Positions 9,321 to 16,586 of a stretch of 64,000 bases of DNA are shown here, in pieces (the first letter of the stretch is position 1; the number at the start of each line of letters is the position of its first letter). The DNA is taken from assembly GCA_002336115.1 (NCBI GenBank), contig DDEN01000022.1, positions 248,001 to 312,000 of the forward strand. Direction: 5' to 3'. The translations under genes were made by a program, and so were the position numbers. The notes beneath the pieces were generated by a model. The model was not told the origin of the DNA and made no database searches. It was given only the letters and a program-made list of their open reading frames with translations. The DNA comes from Chitinophagaceae bacterium UBA1953 (GTDB lineage: Bacteria > Bacteroidota > Bacteroidia > Chitinophagales > Chitinophagaceae).

Positions 9321-9496
9321 ATGAGCAGGAAACATAAATTTGCTGATAATGATAAGTTGTATTTTATCAGTTTTGCAGTAGTCCAGTTGATTATGTACTT
9401 AGTTCGGCAAAGTTTTATTTAACAGGTGAGCAGGGTATTTATGAAGTTACAGGATATGAAAAATTGATGGATATAGATTTAACTAAGGAATTGTGA
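9321..9496 (+). pseudogene. Remnant of a REP-associated (RAYT) transposase
   Basis: The ATG at 9321 opens a reading frame beginning MSRKHKFADNDKLYFISFA, which matches the conserved N terminus of Bacteroidota RAYT/IS200-like transposases as I know it. The frame stops after 34 codons. After the stop, another frame reads TGEQGIYEV and ends at the TGA at 9494-9496; this resembles a RAYT C terminus, but less surely. The central catalytic part (HUH motif and Tyr) is absent, so a large internal deletion is inferred. Palindromes on both sides fit a former REP-RAYT unit. Confidence 0.6.
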
Positions 9497-9510
9497 GGCA
9501 AGAATAACGT

Positions 9511-9532
9511 AACGTCCTCTGCGAGAGACGTT
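9511..9532. repeat. REP-like bulged hairpin
   Basis: AACGTC (9511-9516) pairs with GACGTT (9527-9532), and after a one-base bulge TCT pairs with AGA around a GCG loop. It sits 15 bases after the RAYT-like relic and resembles the hairpins such transposases recognise. Whether copies exist elsewhere in the genome cannot be judged here. Confidence 0.5.
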
Positions 9533-9577
9533 GCGAAGAACAAGCATCCTTCAGTAGTATAACTAAATATTAAATCA

Positions 9578-10096
9578 ATGAAACGCTTTATGCACTATCA
9601 ATTAAAAATATTTTCAGTGCTTTTTTTCTCATTAAGTTTTTTTTCTGTTTATGGGCAGGTAAAAGCAAACAACCTGGATACAACAAACAACTTGGATACA
9701 AAATGTAAGTTTTCTGGTGATACACTTTTTTGCAGTAACAAAATCATTATAACAAAAGGACAACTGCTAACAGTTGGAAAAGGTTCAGCTGAAAACGGAT
9801 GGTATCATTGGGTTGGGTTTCAAAGTCCATTTCACTGGCGCAGTTGGCTTTTCAAAGATGCAGAACTGAAGAACAGTTATGCTGATAATGAACAGAGCCG
9901 TGAAAATGACTTGGTAAGAGATGCGCTGCTGGAAGGGAAACGGCTCATCGTTACTAAGCTCAAAAGGGAAGGCAATTCAAACATTGGATATTGGTATCGG
10001 GTGTACCTTTCTGAAACTGCTTTCCCAAAAACACATTATGTAAGTAATATACTGCAGGCTTTGAAAGACAAAGAGATTATTATCACTGGTAAATAG
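9578..10096 (+). CDS. Small exported protein of unknown function
   Basis: A 172-residue protein with a clear signal peptide (about residues 1-26, ending SVYGQ), so probably periplasmic or surface. The mature part has a repeated NNLDTTNNLDT stretch, one Cys pair (CKFSGDTLFC) and a Trp/Tyr-rich centre (WYHWVGFQSPFHWRSWLF). I recognise no family. It stands alone between two repeat-rich non-coding stretches, so it may be recently acquired or mobile-associated cargo (inference). The start ATG directly precedes a basic n-region. Confidence 0.7.
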   Translation: MKRFMHYQLKIFSVLFFSLSFFSVYGQVKANNLDTTNNLDTKCKFSGDTLFCSNKIIITKGQLLTVGKGSAENGWYHWVGFQSPFHWRSWLFKDAELKNSYADNEQSRENDLVRDALLEGKRLIVTKLKREGNSNIGYWYRVYLSETAFPKTHYVSNILQALKDKEIIITGK

Positions 10097-10149
10097 ATGT
10101 TACGCCATTGTTGGAAAACGTGGCTGAGAAGAAAATCATCTCATTGGTT

Positions 10150-10182
10150 CCAGTGTTCCGCCTGTATTTTGCGGATCACTGG
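10150..10182. repeat. Twelve-base-pair palindrome in repeat-rich spacer
   Basis: CCAGTGTTCCGC (10150-10161) pairs with GCGGATCACTGG (10171-10182) with one mismatch around a 9-base loop. No T-run follows, so it is not an ordinary terminator. The rest of the spacer 10097-10560 has no convincing gene; the stretch near 10257-10300 (TTCGTTCCTCAGAAATGACG) resembles a widespread intergenic repeat. The whole spacer looks like degenerate repeat DNA. Confidence 0.55.
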
Positions 10183-10575
10183 TTGCCGTTCAAATCTTCC
10201 CCGATTGTATTGAGTATTTGAAAAATGAAAGCCCCATTCTATTTCCTTCGTAACAATACAGATTGTTTCGTTCCTCAGAAATGACGGTCACCCGGGTAAT
10301 CATTCTTCGTAAGAAAAACGCCATCGCTCCGTCTTTTCGAGGAGAGTTGGCTTTGTGTGCTGCCGCCTTGTGCCGAAGCAATCTGCATCAAAGCGTAGAA
10401 GTTTATGCCTTTTCTTAATGGCTGATGTCTTCACCAACCGAAATGCGCAATCAATTTACCTCTAAATCATTAAAGTTATTTTTTGATGAACAGTATTACA
10501 GAACGTACAAGTGAGTGACACAACCAAAGCTTAATTATTGCACTAAACCCTGCTACATAATTGCATCAAAAAAAA

Positions 10576-10592
10576 CCCGACACATGGTCGGG
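10576..10592 (-). terminator. Bidirectional hairpin terminator
   Basis: CCCGAC (10576-10581) pairs with GTCGGG (10587-10592). On the minus strand the hairpin is followed by a run of eight T, as expected for ending the gene that stops at 10620; on the plus strand it is followed by CTCTTTTTT. Confidence 0.75.
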
Positions 10593-10619
10593 GCTCTTTT
10601 TTGTGCGAAGGTTTAATGA

Positions 10620-12296
10620 TTAATTCAAAGGCATTTTACCAAACCATAATGTTTTGCCGCTTTTTGTTTCGCCAAGGAAAAACAATTCGGTATTTCCTTT
10701 CAGCGTCATGATGGGGTATTTGTTGTTAACAAAGTAATCGGTTTTGCCCTGGCCAAACTGTACAAACTCGCCAATTTTTGCGTTGAGTATATCAACTGCA
10801 GCAACACTTGGATACATGAGGTATTTGTATTTGCTTTCGCCCAGTTCTTTTTCTTCACGCCAGCCATTCATTTCCATAATACACCAGTAAATTTTACCAT
10901 CGGAGCCGGGCCATATCATCTGGTTATTGGGCGATACGTTGGCATCTTTACTGTTTTCTTCCCTGCGTACACCATACGCTGCTTTTAAACTTCCTTCATT
11001 GCCAAAGTGCATCATAATAATATCGCCATAGGTGGGGCCGCCATTATTACCGCCACCGCCTAAAGAGCCAAAACCTCCAAACTTTACGGTATGCCCCCCG
11101 TTTTTAGCCTTTGTATATTTCTGGCCTGCAAGCAGAATATCGCCATTAGGCATTAGTTTAATTGTAGCCACTTTAAACTTACGGCCGGTATATTCGGGTT
11201 TCTTTTTTTGCCCGGGAGGAGCCTGTGCTTTATTTTCAAAATCATCAAGTGTGGTGATGGTGGCATAAACCGCTTTGCCGTTTGAAATTTTTACAACCTG
11301 GAATCCTTTGGCTTTGAATTTTTCAATTTCATCATCTCTCATACCCAGCGGTGCAGCAAATTTTTCGTTGAAATACTGATCGTCCTTTTCGCCGGTAGCG
11401 CCAAGAATATAAATATCGCTGCCGCTTTCAACAATCATATCGCCGTTAAACACACCTGTTTTTGATTTAAACGGAACACGCTCCTTTACTGTACCATCGG
11501 CTGCAATGCGCACAAATGTGTAATTGGTTGCATCAGGATCGGCCGATTTTTTTGCGCCTTTAATTTCCATTGGGGCAAATACCACCAGCAAATCTTTCTG
11601 ATTATCATTTTCATCATCATCTTCCTCATCATCATCGTCCGAGCTTGCAGAAACAGCAATTTGGGGGTAATCGAATTTCAGCACATTATCGCTCAACTGT
11701 GTTAGTGTATGATCGAAACGAACAATATGAAACTCAGTTGTCATGCTGAGAACATTTCCCATGCCCGTACCTTTATTGCCTGCAACAATCATAATATCGC
11801 CGTTGGGCTGCTCAACATGTGTTACGTGGCTAAGTTTACCACCATCTTCGGTTTTTGGTTTTATTTTTTCGCCAAACGAGGTTTTCCTGTCGTAGCCTCC
11901 CCAGAACCAGTTCCATTTGTATTTGTAAATTTTCCGTTTAAGGATGAGTGTGCCAACAAGGTTCTGCTCAACAGTTACTCCTTCCACTTCGTACTCATCA
12001 CCTTTATCGGCCTTATAGCCTTTTACTTTTTCCATTGGCACTTCCGATTCATTCATGCCTTTGAAATTAAAATCAAGATCAAAATTGTAGGTTTCAAATT
12101 TTGCTGTGCGGCTGGTGGCCTTTGTAACAAATGTGAGGGATAGCTGGTTTTTTGTTTCATCAATTGCCGGCTCGTACATATATCCCTTGTTTGCCTTTTT
12201 GGATATTTCGTATGTGGCTTCTTTTGACAGCTTTTGCGCTTTTGTGGCAGCAAAAGCAGCAAGTAATAAAAGGGTTAAAAAAAACGTTGGTTTCAT
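10620..12296 (-). CDS. Large exported protein of unknown function
   Basis: The ATG at 12296 gives a good signal peptide (MKPTFFLTLLLLAAFAATKA, cleavage before QKLSK); an alternative start seven codons upstream lacks this shape. The mature protein of about 540 residues has recurring segments of the type 'GDI-[ML]-[IL]-[VL]-A-G', 'DIYILGATGE' and 'GKIYWCIMEMNG' spaced as in beta-propeller blades, so a propeller fold is a reasonable guess. At about residues 218-232 there is a run of Asp/Glu (SSDDDDEEDDDENDN), perhaps a calcium-binding or linker loop. I recognise no named family. A terminator follows directly. Confidence 0.75.
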   Translation of the reverse strand: MKPTFFLTLLLLAAFAATKAQKLSKEATYEISKKANKGYMYEPAIDETKNQLSLTFVTKATSRTAKFETYNFDLDFNFKGMNESEVPMEKVKGYKADKGDEYEVEGVTVEQNLVGTLILKRKIYKYKWNWFWGGYDRKTSFGEKIKPKTEDGGKLSHVTHVEQPNGDIMIVAGNKGTGMGNVLSMTTEFHIVRFDHTLTQLSDNVLKFDYPQIAVSASSDDDDEEDDDENDNQKDLLVVFAPMEIKGAKKSADPDATNYTFVRIAADGTVKERVPFKSKTGVFNGDMIVESGSDIYILGATGEKDDQYFNEKFAAPLGMRDDEIEKFKAKGFQVVKISNGKAVYATITTLDDFENKAQAPPGQKKKPEYTGRKFKVATIKLMPNGDILLAGQKYTKAKNGGHTVKFGGFGSLGGGGNNGGPTYGDIIMMHFGNEGSLKAAYGVRREENSKDANVSPNNQMIWPGSDGKIYWCIMEMNGWREEKELGESKYKYLMYPSVAAVDILNAKIGEFVQFGQGKTDYFVNNKYPIMTLKGNTELFFLGETKSGKTLWFGKMPLN

Positions 12297-12367
12297 GATG
12301 TGTTTATTTAAAACCAAAGAAACCTTTTAGCCCCTGCAAATCATATACCCTGCAAACGGTATATTTT

Positions 12368-12928
12368 TTAATGTATAATTACAACCTCGGTACCAACGGG
12401 TAAGAGATTATAAAGTTCTCTTGCATATTCCCGTTTGGTGGAAATGCAGCCAAGTGTCCAGTTGTAGTAATAATCAACAAAACGGTCTTCGTTTAACCGT
12501 GTGGCATGAATGCCAATTCCGCCACCGGGTTTTGCACCGGCGGGGATCAGCCCACGTATTTTACGTTCGTTGAATTTTTCTATATCGGTTTTTGTGGGAT
12601 AATCGAGGAGTAAAAAAGGCCCCCACTCTGCATGAATTTTTTTGGCAATGATATGGTAATCGCCTTCGGGTGTCTGGCGGTCGCCCTCCATCATCTTATC
12701 CGTCATATCGCTGGTGCCAAATACTACGGGAAAGGTCATTAACCAGCCATCTTCATCATATACTTTTAATTCGTACCTGCTTTTATCAATTTCAACCCTG
12801 TAATAAGCTGCGTTTTTTTTATGAAGATGTTTGAAAGATGATTTACTTCTGCTTTGAAGTAATGTAAAACCACTCAGGATTAACATGAGTGTGGAGCTGA
12901 AAATAAAAAAGGAAGACTGGCTTTTCAT
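12368..12928 (-). CDS. L,D-transpeptidase (YkuD family)
   Basis: This 186-residue protein has an N-terminal hydrophobic anchor or signal (about residues 6-25). The YkuD domain spans about residues 43-186, with VEIDKSRYELKVY at its start, the catalytic His at 141 (GIHATRL) and the nucleophile Cys161 in TLGCIST. The usual SHGC is TLGC here, as in many Bacteroidota members. Such enzymes form 3-3 peptidoglycan cross-links or attach proteins to peptidoglycan in the periplasm. It lies 71 bases upstream of the exported-protein gene on the same strand and may share its transcript. Confidence 0.88.
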   Translation of the reverse strand: MKSQSSFFIFSSTLMLILSGFTLLQSRSKSSFKHLHKKNAAYYRVEIDKSRYELKVYDEDGWLMTFPVVFGTSDMTDKMMEGDRQTPEGDYHIIAKKIHAEWGPFLLLDYPTKTDIEKFNERKIRGLIPAGAKPGGGIGIHATRLNEDRFVDYYYNWTLGCISTKREYARELYNLLPVGTEVVIIH

Positions 12929-13030
12929 TCAATGATTGTTTTCAACAGTACACCATTAACGACGAAAAATAATACCATATTTTATTGTCCTAAATCAATT
13001 AACAAACTCTTCATAAAAATGAAAATAAAA

Positions 13031-13054
13031 AAGCCGCTTACAGTAAAGCGGCTT
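13031..13054 (-). terminator. Strong hairpin terminator after DUF4332 gene
   Basis: AAGCCGCTT (13031-13039) pairs perfectly with AAGCGGCTT (13046-13054) around a 6-base loop, and the minus strand continues with a T-rich run. It ends the transcript of the gene at 13075-13482. Confidence 0.85.
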
Positions 13055-13074
13055 GCATAAAAACGGAACTATTC

Positions 13075-13482
13075 TTAGTGAAAAACTTTTTGTTCCAGTG
13101 TTTTTGCCTCGGCTATCATTCCGGTAAGAGCATCCAGTGAAGGCACCCGGCCGCTTAACCCGAACTTTTCGTTTGTTTCAGTAAGCTTTGCAAAAAGATT
13201 TTCAGCATTACGTGTTGCAAATTCTTTTACGGTATCAACACCGGCAGCTTCGAGCAGTTCGCTGAACTGACCGGCAACCCCTTTAATACGATGCAGATCG
13301 GAATGGTCAACCCATGTAAGAATTAAGCTTTCAGGAATAGCTGTTGCTTCAGCAATGGCCACCCTTCCTTTTTTAGTACCGCCTTTTTCAAGCAGATCGT
13401 CGGTTGTATTAATTCCCTGCACGCCCAGCTTGGCTGCATACGTGGGACCGATTCCTTCGATGTCAATTACTTTGTAAGACAT
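13075..13482 (-). CDS. DUF4332 (helix-hairpin-helix-like) protein
   Basis: This 135-residue cytoplasmic protein opens with IDIEGIGPTYAAKLGVQGINTTDDLL and has a second similar module HRIKGVAGQFSELLEAAGVDTVKEFA. These are the paired helix-hairpin-helix-like repeats of DUF4332. Such folds often bind nucleic acid without sequence specificity, but no function is established for this family. It stands as a single-gene transcript, with a terminator downstream and an AT-rich leader upstream. Confidence 0.85.
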   Translation of the reverse strand: MSYKVIDIEGIGPTYAAKLGVQGINTTDDLLEKGGTKKGRVAIAEATAIPESLILTWVDHSDLHRIKGVAGQFSELLEAAGVDTVKEFATRNAENLFAKLTETNEKFGLSGRVPSLDALTGMIAEAKTLEQKVFH

Positions 13483-13563
13483 ATCGTTTATTTTTAGTTT
13501 TATACAAGATTATGAAAATACCGCATGAGTTGCATGTTAAGAATAAGATCATGCAGCACAAAA

Positions 13564-13589
13564 AACCGCTTCCTGTTGAGAAAGCGGTT
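13564..13589 (-). terminator. Hairpin terminator ending the ECF sigma operon
   Basis: AACCGCTT (13564-13571) pairs with AAGCGGTT (13582-13589) around a 10-base loop; on the minus strand a run of T follows. It lies 21 bases after the barrel-protein stop. Confidence 0.8.
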
Positions 13590-13609
13590 GAAAACCAAGG
13601 CTGCAATTT

Positions 13610-14461
13610 TTACCAACTGCTGAGCCTGATACCAAAGTTGTAAGGTGTTTGCTCTAACCCGTTTTTATGCAGATTGTTTAATGCGTAGCTGCCGTAAAGA
13701 TTAATCACTCCGAGATTTAATTCGCCCACTGCTGCCAGCTTCCACGGTTCAAGATTAAAATCGTTTTTGATTTTTTCTTTACCGTATGTATCGCTTTTCA
13801 GCTTTTGCCTTGCTGAATACAGGTAGCCGGCGCTTACTCCTGCACTGAAGCCGTATGATTTTTTGCGTTTGGGAGCAAGATTAAAGTTGAGCATGACCGG
13901 CATGGTAATGTAATCGGCCGCAAGTTTGTTTTTGCTGTACTTCACATTATCCAAAGTAATTCCTACCTGCGGATCGGTATGGTAACGTATGCTGTTTTCA
14001 TAGTGGTAGTTGTTGAGCTCAATTCCAAGCCCGTACTTAAGATTTACCGCATGCTGAATAAGATTTATACGCTGCATAAAAAACCATACATTCACATTAA
14101 TTGATTTACCGTTACGGAGACCCATTAAATCTTTTGTGCCGCCGGGGAAAAAAGTTTGTGCTGCTGTAGAGCTGTAATTGGTTTGGTCGTTTACATTGGA
14201 AAAACCAAGATCAACAATCAGCCAGTTGGTGCTAATGTTTGATTTTTTGTACTCTTTGCGTTTCCTGATTTCAACATTCACGCCTTCGTCCTCATCTTTA
14301 TCTTCCTTGTCTTTAGTCTTTTCGTTACCGTCGTGCTTTTTGATGATAATCATGCTGCCGATTTTAATTGTATCGGCGCTTTGTGGTTTTGAAGTATCGG
14401 CCTGTGCCATTCCCGAAAAACAGATAAAAAGGCCGACAGAAAAAAACAGTAGTTGTTTCAT
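13610..14461 (-). CDS. Outer-membrane beta-barrel protein of the sigma operon
   Basis: The ATG at 14461 is preferred, giving a signal peptide (MKQLLFFSVGLFICFSGMAQ). The frame is open 15 codons earlier but without signal character. After a Lys/Asp/Glu-rich linker (about residues 45-70), the protein shows alternating strands typical of PorT-like or OmpA-barrel proteins (NVNVWFFMQRINLI, KYGLGIELNNYHY, YGFSAGVSAGYLYS) and ends IRLSSW with a terminal aromatic. It follows the anti-sigma gene by 57 bases, so it is probably the envelope protein monitored or supplied by this sigma system (inference). Confidence 0.8.
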   Translation of the reverse strand: MKQLLFFSVGLFICFSGMAQADTSKPQSADTIKIGSMIIIKKHDGNEKTKDKEDKDEDEGVNVEIRKRKEYKKSNISTNWLIVDLGFSNVNDQTNYSSTAAQTFFPGGTKDLMGLRNGKSINVNVWFFMQRINLIQHAVNLKYGLGIELNNYHYENSIRYHTDPQVGITLDNVKYSKNKLAADYITMPVMLNFNLAPKRKKSYGFSAGVSAGYLYSARQKLKSDTYGKEKIKNDFNLEPWKLAAVGELNLGVINLYGSYALNNLHKNGLEQTPYNFGIRLSSW

Positions 14462-14518
14462 GTGCTTAATTTTTTTGTTTACCACATGTGATCTCCATAA
14501 AATCAATGTGCTTATTTT

Positions 14519-15601
14519 TTATTGTGCGTTTACTGCAAATAAAGCAAAACGTACTTCGGAATCGTTTGACTGAATACCGGTTTTTCGTTCAATCATCCTT
14601 TTTGCTTTCTTAACAAATGCTTTTAAACCGCTGCGCCGCTGACGATCTTCGTTCAGAAACACATTATCATCATTGGCTGTGTTATCATCATTGTTGTAAG
14701 AAGCATAAGTAACATTGTTTACTGTATTTGTTTGTTGTGGTACGTATGAAGATGGTGTTGGGTTACTTGTATTGGAAGAATTTTTTTGCGGATCCGCAGG
14801 ATGATCATTTACTGCCAATGAACCATTTGTATTTGGTTGAGATGGAGTGTTATTATCTGTTTGTGATGGAACAGGCTGGCTCACAACCACGGCTTTCTTC
14901 AGTTGAATTTTCGGCTGCCGCACTTTTGTATTTGATACGATTGAAGCTACATTCGTATTCTGTACCTGTGGTTCATCCGTGTCAGCAACCTGGTTGTTGT
15001 TAGTAGCACCCCGGGTAACTGTATTATTTATTTTTGTTTCATTGCCGGTTGGCTTTTGCGCAATTGCTCCTGATGATTGCTGTTGCCTGTTATTATTGTT
15101 CATTAACCAAAAGGCACCAGCAAGCAATACAATTACGGCCGCAGCGGCAGCCCATCGCTGAGCAACGGAACCAATTGAAAATATTTTAGCAGGTTGCTCC
15201 TGTTTGTACAATAAAGATTTATCAGGGAACTGAACAGTTTCATCAGCCTGCGCTTTGCTTAACTTCAGCCAGTTTAAATCGGTTTGTAAATCGTTGTTAG
15301 CAGCCAATTCGTTTTCAACAAAGTATTTCTTTTCTGCATCCAGTTCATTATCTATATACAATAAAAGCTGCTCCGGTGTTACAGCTCGCTCTTCATCCAC
15401 CGGCTTTAATAAAGAGGTAATGAAGGCACTGTCTAATTTCTGCTCATCATTCATCGTGGTTTGCTGAAGCAGGTTGAATTCATCTTTCAGGTCGGGATTA
15501 GCGGCCACAAATGCTTCAACAATTTTCCGCTGCCCTGTTGTCAACTCATTGTCAACATACAGCAGGAAAAACTCTTCGTAATTATGGCGATTGATATTCA
15601 T
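14519..15601 (-). CDS. Anti-sigma factor-like membrane protein with duplicated N-terminal module
   Basis: The ATG at 15601 is chosen because the 12 codons above it read through an intergenic hairpin. The cytoplasmic part carries two related modules: FFLLYVDNELTTGQRKIVEAF (about residues 11-31) and LLLYIDNELDAEKKYFVENEL (about 79-99). One transmembrane helix follows (about 150-168, WAAAAAVIVLLAGAFWLM). Then comes a long Asn/Gln/Thr/Pro-rich periplasmic stretch and a basic C-terminal segment (LKAFVKKAKRMIERKTG). No zinc-binding His-x3-Cys-x2-Cys is present. Position directly after the sigma gene and this topology indicate an anti-sigma factor. Confidence 0.8.
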   Translation of the reverse strand: MNINRHNYEEFFLLYVDNELTTGQRKIVEAFVAANPDLKDEFNLLQQTTMNDEQKLDSAFITSLLKPVDEERAVTPEQLLLYIDNELDAEKKYFVENELAANNDLQTDLNWLKLSKAQADETVQFPDKSLLYKQEQPAKIFSIGSVAQRWAAAAAVIVLLAGAFWLMNNNNRQQQSSGAIAQKPTGNETKINNTVTRGATNNNQVADTDEPQVQNTNVASIVSNTKVRQPKIQLKKAVVVSQPVPSQTDNNTPSQPNTNGSLAVNDHPADPQKNSSNTSNPTPSSYVPQQTNTVNNVTYASYNNDDNTANDDNVFLNEDRQRRSGLKAFVKKAKRMIERKTGIQSNDSEVRFALFAVNAQ

Positions 15602-15628
15602 TTTAAAATTGTTGATGGTTGATAGTTC

Positions 15629-15662
15629 ATGGTTCATAGAAAAGCCATCGGCTATGAACCAT
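15629..15662. repeat. Perfect 11-bp hairpin between sigma and anti-sigma genes
   Basis: ATGGTTCATAG (15629-15639) pairs perfectly with CTATGAACCAT (15652-15662) around a 12-base loop. The flank GATGGTTGATAGTTC carries related GGTT-TAG units, as in intergenic microrepeats of Bacteroidota. It lies in the 78-base gap between the sigma stop and the anti-sigma start and could tune relative expression (inference). Confidence 0.7.
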
Positions 15663-15679
15663 TATACATGAACTATATC

Positions 15680-16165
15680 CTACATTACATTTTCAATACT
15701 TACTAAATAATTTTTTAACTGAAGCCTTGCCCTGTGAAGATACACTTTAACCTGGCTTTCATTCAGTCCGGTAATCTGTCCTATCTCTTCGTAACTATAA
15801 CCTTCATAGTCTTTCAGCAATACCAGGCTTTTAGCTGTTTCACTCAAGCGGGATAAAGCTTCTTCCAGTATTTTCTTCATATTATTCTGCGGTTTGTCCT
15901 GTATCCTCGCCTCTTCTTTAAACTCCTCTTTCAGGCTTACTCTTTTATGCTTGCGTATATGGTCAATCATCTGGTTATAAGCTATGGTAAACAGGTACGA
16001 TTTACTGCGTTCATGCTCCACATTGTCCCTGTTGATCCAGAGTTTCTCAAATGCACTCTGCACCACGTCACGGGCATCTTCTTCATGTCCCAGGTTTTTG
16101 AGGATGAAGCGATACACATTATCAGCATATTTTGTTACACAGTCGTTATATTCCCGGGCAGTCAT
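15680..16165 (-). CDS. ECF-type RNA polymerase sigma factor
   Basis: This 161-residue sigma-70-family protein has region 2 at about residues 10-75 (NVYRFILKNLGHEEDARDVVQSAFEKLWINRD, then SYLFTIAYNQMIDHIRKHKR) and region 4 at about 103-155 (LSETAKSLVLLKDYEGYSYEEIGQITGLNESQVKVYLHRARLQLK). Regions 1 and 3 are lacking, as in all ECF factors. The ATG at 16165 is the first possible start because an in-frame TGA lies just above it. It heads an operon with the anti-sigma and barrel genes. An AAC-N16-CGT element upstream suggests it drives its own promoter. Confidence 0.93.
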   Translation of the reverse strand: MTAREYNDCVTKYADNVYRFILKNLGHEEDARDVVQSAFEKLWINRDNVEHERSKSYLFTIAYNQMIDHIRKHKRVSLKEEFKEEARIQDKPQNNMKKILEEALSRLSETAKSLVLLKDYEGYSYEEIGQITGLNESQVKVYLHRARLQLKNYLVSIENVM

Positions 16166-16211
16166 AATTCAGTCAGTAATCCGTAATGTTAAATGTCAGT
16201 CCTCCCTATTA

Positions 16212-16236
16212 CGGACAACAAAATAAAAAGTTACAG
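16212..16236 (-). promoter_or_regulatory. Putative ECF sigma promoter of the sigma operon
   Basis: On the minus strand TGTAAC (16236-16231) is followed after 16 bases by CGT (16214-16212). The block TGTAACTTTTTAT is shared exactly with the element at 16462-16487. AAC in the -35 and CGT in the -10 are hallmarks of ECF promoters. The start codon lies about 46 bases further downstream. Confidence 0.6.
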
Positions 16237-16250
16237 TATTTTAAAAAAAA

Positions 16251-16439
16251 TCAGAGATTCCCGTTAAAAGAGTCGAAGATAAAAAAGCCTGTTTGCGGAG
16301 AGGGTTTGCTTTCGCAGGTTTTGCTGCACTTTGGAGACATGGCAGTTTTTGTATTGTAAACAGGTGTTGCAAACAGATAAACGCAGACAGAAACTGTCAT
16401 AACAAATATAGCTGCAATAAGCAAGTATTGTTTTCTCAT
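16251..16439 (-). CDS. Small membrane-anchored or exported peptide, probable sigma target
   Basis: A 62-residue frame with an ATG start and an N-terminal hydrophobic segment (about residues 5-24, LLIAAIFVMTVSVCVYLFA), then a short tail with Cys-x3-Cys (PKCSKTCESKP) and a hydrophobic end (GFFIFDSFNGNL). A competing frame (16264-16446) lacks protein-like features. An ECF-type promoter matching that of the sigma gene lies 23 bases above the start, which is the main reason to accept it as a gene. No family or function recognised. Confidence 0.55.
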   Translation of the reverse strand: MRKQYLLIAAIFVMTVSVCVYLFATPVYNTKTAMSPKCSKTCESKPSPQTGFFIFDSFNGNL

Positions 16440-16461
16440 AACTCACCTGTTTTACAATCGG

Positions 16462-16487
16462 ACGAAGATAACAGATAAAAAGTTACA
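16462..16487 (-). promoter_or_regulatory. Putative ECF sigma promoter of the 62-residue peptide
   Basis: TGTAAC (16487-16482) is followed after 17 bases by CGT (16464-16462). The TGTAACTTTTTAT block is identical to that upstream of the sigma gene. The peptide ATG lies 23 bases downstream. Confidence 0.55.
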
Positions 16488-16559
16488 ATGCAACCTTAGT
16501 TTTTGTGCAGGCAGCCCTGCAGCAAGTTTTTTAACAGATCAGTGCCGGTAATTTCCTCC

Positions 16560-16567
16560 TATTTTTG
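16560..16567 (+). promoter_or_regulatory. Candidate -7 box upstream of kbl
   Basis: TATTTTTG matches the Bacteroidota -7 consensus TAnnTTTG and lies 19 bases before the kbl start. No good -33 TTTG is seen at the expected distance, so this is weak. Confidence 0.3.
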
Positions 16568-16586
16568 TTCTTCAAAATATGCTTAT

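Noticed and set aside
10190..10381. 63-residue minus-strand frame in the repeat-rich spacer
   Set aside because: Composition is not protein-like and it lies over repeat-like sequence.
11590..11650. CRISPR-like or tandem repeat from repeated CAT units
   Set aside because: It is a codon run for Asp/Glu within a reading frame, with no spacers.
11709..12143. 144-residue plus-strand frame inside the exported-protein gene
   Set aside because: Antisense shadow of a well-supported signal-peptide protein.
16264..16446. Alternative 60-residue frame overlapping the small membrane peptide
   Set aside because: It lacks a signal or coherent hydrophobic segment, and the other frame fits the promoter and a membrane-peptide shape.
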